Shown in pieces: positions 58,043 to 64,000 of a stretch of DNA of 64,000 nucleotides. Positions within the stretch are counted from its first letter, which is position 1. Every line of letters starts with the position of its first letter. A program made the translations under genes and the position numbers. The DNA lies in assembly GCA_029945375.1 (NCBI GenBank), contig CM057068.1:1288233-1352232 (forward strand). Reading direction: 5' to 3'. The notes under the pieces were generated by a model. The model was not told the DNA's origin and did no database searches. It saw only the letters and a list, made by a program, of their open reading frames with translations. This stretch comes from Agaricus subrufescens (Eukaryota > Basidiomycota > Agaricomycetes > Agaricales > Agaricaceae).

Positions 58043-59159
58043 AAAACGTTGGAGGTGGGGCGACAGCAGGCAAAACAGGGGATCCTCTCTGACAAAGCTG
58101 AGAGAACGAGGTCGATCAGATCGCCTAAATGTATTAAGAACCCAAGGATGGTGCCTGGGAAGGGTTGGTATTTCACGATTGTTGGGAGCCGGAACCGACT
58201 GGCTGAGCTGAGGACCGCGGAGAGGGCAGGAAGGGGGGCTCCGAGATTATACACTCAGCTGGTGTAGCTGCAGGCAGCCGAGATATTTTATCTCCTTTCT
58301 TCCCTTCCTTCCCTCTTGGCACGGCACGGATAAGCGGCGGCATGTCCATATTAGGGCATGCCGCCACAGTGCCGCGGAACATGTCGTGGCCATCTTCCCA
58401 TCACCTTCTCGCCCCTCCCCGACTTCCATGTCCGTATCTATACCCGTTCGGCGGTGACAAAGCTCTGCGGCAAGTCTGCGCGGCCAGACAGACATGTCAC
58501 ACGATACGCTTATTCCGCGGTATGTCATAAAAGTCCTTCCATGAACCATATTATCTAGTCCACCGGTTACCATCTGTTAGGCCAACAAAACCATCATCTT
58601 AGCATGCAGGTGTCCCCATTGAGGTCAAGTTTATAATGTCTACAGATATGTTTTACCCCGGACGACGGCACTGTGATCCTGATATGGTTGTGAGCCGCAA
58701 TGCAAACTGCACTTACTTGGGTACCTTCCCGGTTCTCCATTTCAACTTTTCGGAATCTGTTTCCGAGCCATTCGGCGTCAACTCGCTGACAAGGGTTCAC
58801 GACCCAAGGTCAGACAAATCCCGTCATTAGCATTTGATGACTTTGTCTCTTCTCCAAGTTTTTGTATTCATAATCTGCATTTTTCTACATGCTACAATCT
58901 CTTCCGACCACAAAACACGAATTTGAGTATAGAAGTGTCTTCAAGCGATGTACTTGTTCCTAAGTGGTCTGCTTCCGCCATCTCCTAGCGACGTCACCCA
59001 GAACGCTCCGAGAATTTGCCTACGCTGAGTAGCGATACGGAGGATTATCAATTTTCCAGTGTCATGTACCCAGCTGCCAGCATGTACCTCTCGAAAAGCT
59101 GTGTGCTCTCAGCGAAGTCAATCTATAGCCCCAGATCTTATTCATCCTCCGGTGATATC
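58043..59159. other. Promoter region of MFS copy 1 and flank
   Basis: 58043 to about 58600 is homologous to the DNA upstream of MFS copy 2. Shared examples are GAGAACGAGGTCRATCAGAT, CTGGTGTRGCTGCAGG, and a stretch at 58570 matching one at 63896. No gene is called; the frame at 59016-59264 partly covers the oxygenase relic. Confidence 0.55.
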
Positions 59160-59600
59160 AAGGACATGCACCGTAAATATTGTAAGATGCATTCGACGAT
59201 CAGTCGATCCATCCTTGTTCTTGGAGAGTTTCAACGGCATCAGGAATTAGCATTTTTAGACTAAATTGGAATATGATCACATCCGGATTGGTATGATTGA
59301 CGGAATATTGTTAGTTAGTAGAGTATGCAACAAATATATAGGATTGCTGCGCAATATAGTGACCAATTGGTCCTGTTTGTATGCAGTAGTCTCCAATGGC
59401 TAATGTTGCTATGTATACATAACTTAGCCTAGCTTTTCAATCTCCCGTTTTCCTGATCGGCACCGAAAAGAAAGGCTCGGAATCAGGGCGCAGGAGTATT
59501 AGTTACTTCTACACGGATACTGAATAGAGGACAGTTCGGACGAAAAGGTAGGTACACCAAAGTTGGACTGGGCAGATGGATTCGGATTCAAGACTAATGT
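59160..59600 (-). pseudogene. Relic of a fourth mpaB-like gene
   Basis: 59160-59250 matches the exon of copies A-C encoding NPRMHP and the preceding LELS region (for example GTAAGATGCATTCGACGATC against GTAGGATGCATTCGAGGATT in copy B). 59510-59580 matches the adjacent part of the same exon around QPWYNHL and LPR (GAATAGAGGACAGTTCGGAC against the copy B ATAGAGGACATTCCTGACG). About 200-250 bp of unrelated sequence separates the two. Frames are broken and the other exons are missing. It lies between the two MFS genes. Confidence 0.6.
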
Positions 59601-59609
59601 ATCTCGGTA

Positions 59610-60150
59610 AAAAAAAGTGCTTTCATCGTAATTCAGCTTATTTCCGGGTGCGTTCGGCATAAGACAGATTTCTGAGGCCGAGTTTGCCCCTGAGTTTTCC
59701 TATGAATTTCTATTTTTATACCCCGAAGAATGCTTGATCGACTCAGAAAAAGCTGTAGCAGAACAGTACGTATATGGTCCAGGTTCGGGTATTGTTCTGG
59801 TACTCTTCCTGATCAGCATTCTTTAATTAACCCTCTCTATTCGTTCTTAGTAAAACAAGGATTTCACGCCTTTCGGGGTCATGAACAAAGCCGGAAGTGT
59901 TGATTCTCAGAAAGGGCACCAGAAATATACTCGAACAAAATATTCCGGCATTGTTTTGGACCATATACTTGTTGTTCTGACATCATACAGCTTACTGTAC
60001 AGGCTCTCCAGGCTTTCTTCAATGTATAAAAATAGAAATTCATACGAAAATTCAGGGGCAAACTCAACCTCAGAAGTCTGTTTTATGCCGAACGCACTCT
60101 CGGAATTAACCCGGAATAAGCTGAATTACGATGCAAGTATTTTTTACATC
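59610..60150. repeat. Large inverted repeat element IR2
   Basis: The arms are about 59610-59825 and 59880-60150. Matching tracts include CATCGTAATTCAGCTTATTC with its complement GAATAAGCTGAATTACGATG, GTGCGTTCGGCATAA with TTATGCCGAACGCAC, GAGTTTGCCCCTGA with TCAGGGGCAAACTC, and ATGAATTTCTATTTTTATA with TATAAAAATAGAAATTCAT. The arms are diverged and differ by indels, so it is older than, or decaying faster than, IR1. It starts where the mpaB relic ends. Confidence 0.75.
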
Positions 60151-60542
60151 AACACCGGTAATCATAGCTTCAGAACATCCGAGAATGCAAAAAAAGGGTC
60201 GTAATGAGTCATAGTGTGAGTCACGATCAACACTAAGATAACTTAGATAAGAGAGAAAAAAAGTTGTAAGAGCTTGCCAGTGGCGTGTTTACAAAGAAAA
60301 GGGTTGCTATGAAAGTCCGAAGTTCTGTATCGAAGGAGAACTGGTCGTAGACTCACCCTCCATCTGAGAAAGTGAATTGATCACAATAAAAGGTCGTCAA
60401 GATTGGAGAAAACAAGAAAGTGAAATGAAACGATTTTTTTTTTTTGTTTTTCTAAGAACAATAGTGTAGATAATCGGTGCTTTGATGTCCTCTAGTATTG
60501 TCTATGATAGAATTCTAATGAATTCTCATGGACAAGTCACTT

Positions 60543-62910
60543 CTATTTCGCCAAAGGTATTTCTTGTTGCACTTCCAACATCCTTCTCGAGAATTTACTC
60601 TTTTGACGAATTGCGGGTCCGTAAAAGAATAACACCTTTAAATCAGAAAATGAAATAAGAATGCGATATTAGTCATTAGTGGATTGTTACTAAGAGCGAA
60701 CGACTTAACGAATGGAATGGGAACCATAGCCAGTGCTAGAAATCCGAAAAGCGTATTTGCCCATTTGAATTGAAGGGCGGTGTACATCTGTGTTGTGAAT
60801 AAAGGGAAAGCTGTGGCCATTAGATTGCCTGGATTGTATTATGGCGGGTTAGGAAATGTGATAGTAAGAGGTTGAGTTTTGAAATGACGTACGGGCAAGA
60901 CTTTGGCCAGCGAGGGCGGACGATGCGTATGGACCGTAGCTTTATAGTTCACTGTTAGCTTGCTTCAAAGAAGGCATCAAGAATAGGGTACCAATCAGCA
61001 AGATAAGAGAACACTGCGAGGTAGAGGACAAATATTGCACTTCCGAATGACTAGAACGAGGGTCAGAAACCGAGAATGTATAGAAAATGGGATGACCAAT
61101 TTTGTACGTACCGTGAGGGCGACCACGAGACCTATCCAGTGTACTTTTGTAAATGAACACCAAGCGTAGATGAACATTGCGATCGGCAAGATGAATGCTG
61201 CTCCACAAGAGGAGTAGAGACGTGCTTCTGGTCCTCGTGTCGGATAGTACTTCCTGTAATTGACAACTATATGAGTATCTCCATACGAGGGCAAGGTAGA
61301 GGTTTTGTCCGACGTACTTGTACAGATACTCTTGATAAAAGTTTGTCAAGAACCCGATGGCAGACCCCACGCTAAGACATTTGTAAGTTGCGGTTATGAG
61401 AGGTGAATAAGCAAGGAGCTTACAGCATACTCAAGAACACCAGGCCGATTTGTCCCTCATTAAAATTGTGCAAAGCCGAAAAAATCATTCCAACAGATCT
61501 GGAAGCGTTGAGATATTAGCGCTTTCAAACAAACAAGGTGCCGATAGCAACTAACTCAAGCATGCAATAAGTCACACCCCAGGCAAACCCAATCCATAGC
61601 TAGGATATAGATTAGGTTTCAACGGGTGAATGAGTAATGACTAGGACGCACACTAAAACTGAGGACGACATACTCCGTCAGTAATAAGCCTTGAAAAAAT
61701 CAGATTTAGAATTTTATACGACAGGAGGTAGTGATGTATGATAAGACTCACGAATAGGTCGTGTACAAGAAATCCAAATCAGTTGCTTCATACTCATTCT
61801 CTCATCTTCTACTCTGGCTCTGTATCTACGGTCACCCGTCTTTTTCCTCATACCTTTTGCGATACGCACCAGGAGCACAGTAGAACGCGTCTCTTCTAGG
61901 AATACGACGATTGTTATGAGACTGAACCCTGTGAGGCTATGGGGCCATAGTTAGACCGGTGATAGAGCTGTAGGTATGGAGAAAACAAAAATCGACAAAC
62001 ATGAGTAGGATCCATTGTATCCAACGCCATTCTAGCCGTGGATTCATTTCTGTCCAACCAGCCATCACAGGGCCCACACCATTCGCGCCTGAAGCAGCTA
62101 GTGCGAATATTGCCATAGGTAGACCGCGTCTGTAAACGGTATTCGATATGTCTGAGGGTATGAAAATTATAAAACATACTGTGAAGCTGGCCATATGTCT
62201 GCTATTGTACCTCCAACCATCGTCACCGCTGCAGAACCAAATGAGCCCTGTAGAAGTCTAGCGACGATAACGGTTTCTATATTTTTGGATCTAGGAGGGA
62301 AATAGAAAGGTGTGTTTGATTGAGTGACTAGAATTAATGAACTGAAGACATACTCGGCAATCATGACGAACATCAACACGACCCCGAGCCCTGAAACGAT
62401 ATATAGTGGCCGTCGACCAAACTCTTCGGAGAGGGATGAAGTGACTAGTGGTACTATACCAAGCCCTAGAGTGTACATGCTGAATGCGACTGTTGCTTGG
62501 AGCTGGCTGGTGTCGAGGTCCCGCGTCAGTGAGGGATAGCCTAAGGTAAATGATGATGCCGTAGAAGCTGCGGTTTGGAAAAAAAAAAAAAAAGAAGTCA
62601 GAATTTTCAGTTCGTGCTATATATAGGACCCTCGGGATAGTGATCACGACGTACAAGTGAGCAAGGTGGAAAAGCACGCAACGATGGTTATCGTCCATTT
62701 TTTTGCACGAGAAAAGTTGATAGGTTCCCTTGAGTCCTTTGGCTCAAAGTCGACCTGTTGAAAAAGTATATACAAGACGGTTGATTAGCGAGTAGGGTTG
62801 CAACTCACATAGATAATCTCACTGTGGACTGTGTTATGCACATCGTCGTCCTGTCTGTCTAGGGGCCTCGGCTGGGAGTCTTTAGTTTTTTCCTGGTCAC
62901 AGTCGTCCAT
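60543..62910 (-). CDS. MFS transporter, DHA1 family, copy 2
   Basis: A tandem paralog of the gene at 55611 with the same exon layout. The ATG used by copy 1 is CTG here, although the following codons are still alignable (LAFRTAKKNPETP). The first usable ATG is at 62910 (MDDCDQEKTKDSQP), so the protein is about 15 residues shorter at its N-terminus and lacks the DDQEKTH repeats. Shared blocks: SEEFGRRPLYIVSGLGVVLM, IVARLLQGSFGSAAVTMVGG, RGLPMAIFALAASGANGVGP, ILTGFSLITIVVFLEETRST, MATAFPLFTTQMYTALQFKW and VLFFYGPAIRQKSKFSRRML, ending VQQEIPLAK with TAG at 60543. No stop or frameshift was found. Both copies keep the sugar-porter-like RRPLY motif after the second span. Confidence 0.8.
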
Positions 62911-64000
62911 TGGTGTCTCTGGGTTTTTTTTGGCAGTACGGAAGGCAAGCAGACGGTGTTGAACGTGAGGTGATATCTAGCACAGGGGGGTACTTTCTCC
63001 GACAAGGCAGCTTATCGAGAACGAGGTCAATCAGATCACCTAAAGTCGCTGAGAACCGAGGGCAGTTGGATAAAGAGTTGACTTTCCGTGAGCCTGTTGA
63101 CTGCCTGAAACGTCCGGCAAAGTTGGCGAATATGTTGGGACAAGAAATTGGGGGTTCGAGGTTTATATGCTCTCCTGGTGTGGCTGCAGGGTTGGCGCGC
63201 AAGTGAGATAATTTAATCCTCTTGCTCCCTTCCTGTACAGCGAAGCCGCGGCCTGCCCGGACTAGGGGATGCCGATACATTGCCGCTGTATGTGTCATGG
63301 ATATCTCGAGGTTTCCCATCCCAGGAGGTTTTTCCCGGATCACATCTTCCCATTGACATCCGATACTCCCAAGGGTGCTAGTCAATATGACTCGAGTTAT
63401 CGTTAGTAATGCCATCATAAAGGGACAAAAGCTTGTGGATCACATCGGGTAATGGATATAATCGGAATGGCGGAAGGGAATGGCTTTAAATGAACCCGGC
63501 TCCATGAGAAACGGCCCAGGACTTATAATAATGGCCATACACAAGATGATATTGTAGTAAATCCTAAATCTTCGGCTCCTCCTCGCAACCCAACTATTAA
63601 TCCCACTCAGCTGATCAACAAATATTTGTCGACATACCTTATCAACGTTTGAGTTGTTTGTTCTTCCTTCATCTTCTCGGGGAGATTTACGAAGGCCAGG
63701 GGTGGTGATCTGGTGCATCTACCTGAACATTGGGGCCGGAAGTGTTTCCAGAAATTTGCAACTTGATGACAATCGTACTCTTACTGAGTTAGGAGTGTTG
63801 ACAGATCAAACGAGTACCGCAGGTGGTGATAGTACCTTCTCTAAAGATCTAATTATAGGATTAGGCATCCGTTAATCTGGTCTAATAATATACAGTAACC
63901 ATCCGTTAAGCCACCAAAATCATCTTGTCCCTAAGCCAACCTTCGCCTCGACACCAAAAATGTTTCTAGATACAAGAAAGCTCTCAGGATCCTACTCTTC
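62911..64000. other. Promoter region of MFS copy 2 and right flank
   Basis: 62911 to about 63400 and 63896 to about 63930 match the region upstream of MFS copy 1. About 430-490 bp between them (63410-63895) has no counterpart there, so it is an insertion in this unit or a deletion in the other. No gene called. Confidence 0.55.

Noticed and set aside
57751..58044. Plus-strand Arg/His-rich frame at the MFS start
   Set aside because: It is the complement of the DDQEKTH repeat region of the transporter.
1..64000. tRNA genes, rRNA, CRISPR arrays and bacterial-type operon signals
   Set aside because: No tRNA A/B-box pair with a foldable cloverleaf and no repeat-spacer array was seen; the window is eukaryotic nuclear DNA.

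Overview
This window looks like nuclear DNA from an agaricomycete (mushroom-forming basidiomycete). The evidence is short GT-AG introns of about 45-70 bp in nearly every gene, a class I hydrophobin, several basidiomycete-type seven-span membrane proteins, an expanded mpaB/rubber-oxygenase family and many small secreted cysteine-rich proteins. I cannot name the genus. All gene models were built by hand from frames, splice signals and recognised motifs, without database searches.

Left third (1-22 kb). This part is gene-poor. It holds a partly visible gene with a poly-aspartate tail, a four-span membrane protein gene (minus), a multi-span membrane protein gene (4.3-5.5 kb) with a decayed 5' copy of itself at 1.6 kb, a class I hydrophobin (9.1-9.6 kb), an intact intronless 959-codon reverse-transcriptase-like gene with an RGG-rich N-terminus (11.9-14.8 kb), and two seven-span membrane protein genes (15.0-16.3 kb minus; 19.3-21.3 kb plus, DUF6534-like).

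Middle (23-36 kb). This part holds the housekeeping genes: fungal tRNA ligase Trl1 (minus), a DUF1275 membrane protein (minus), COP9 signalosome subunit 5 (minus) and, divergent from it, ribosomal protein eL20. A DUF6533-like membrane protein lies on the plus strand at 34.4-35.7 kb. A small secreted cysteine-rich protein gene at 23.06 kb has a second copy at 27.46 kb. That copy keeps its promoter block but has lost one base.

Right part (36-64 kb). This is a duplication-rich block. It contains three intact mpaB-like ER-bound oxygenase genes on the minus strand (37.0, 42.7 and 46.1 kb) and a relic of a fourth (59.2 kb). Two minus-strand genes encode acidic secreted peptides with the cysteine spacing of CS-alpha-beta defensins, each just downstream of one oxygenase gene. 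Two tandem DHA1-type MFS transporter genes (55.6 and 60.5 kb) and two large inverted-repeat elements (44.6-45.4 and 59.6-60.2 kb) complete the block. A SET/MYND (SMYD-type) methyltransferase and a B-type-like cyclin sit between the oxygenases and the transporters. The oxygenase paralogs share a 16-nt microexon at the same place. The most unusual material here is the acidic defensin-like pair, the repeated peptide-oxygenase arrangement, the inverted repeats, and the RT-like gene with an HDD catalytic box.
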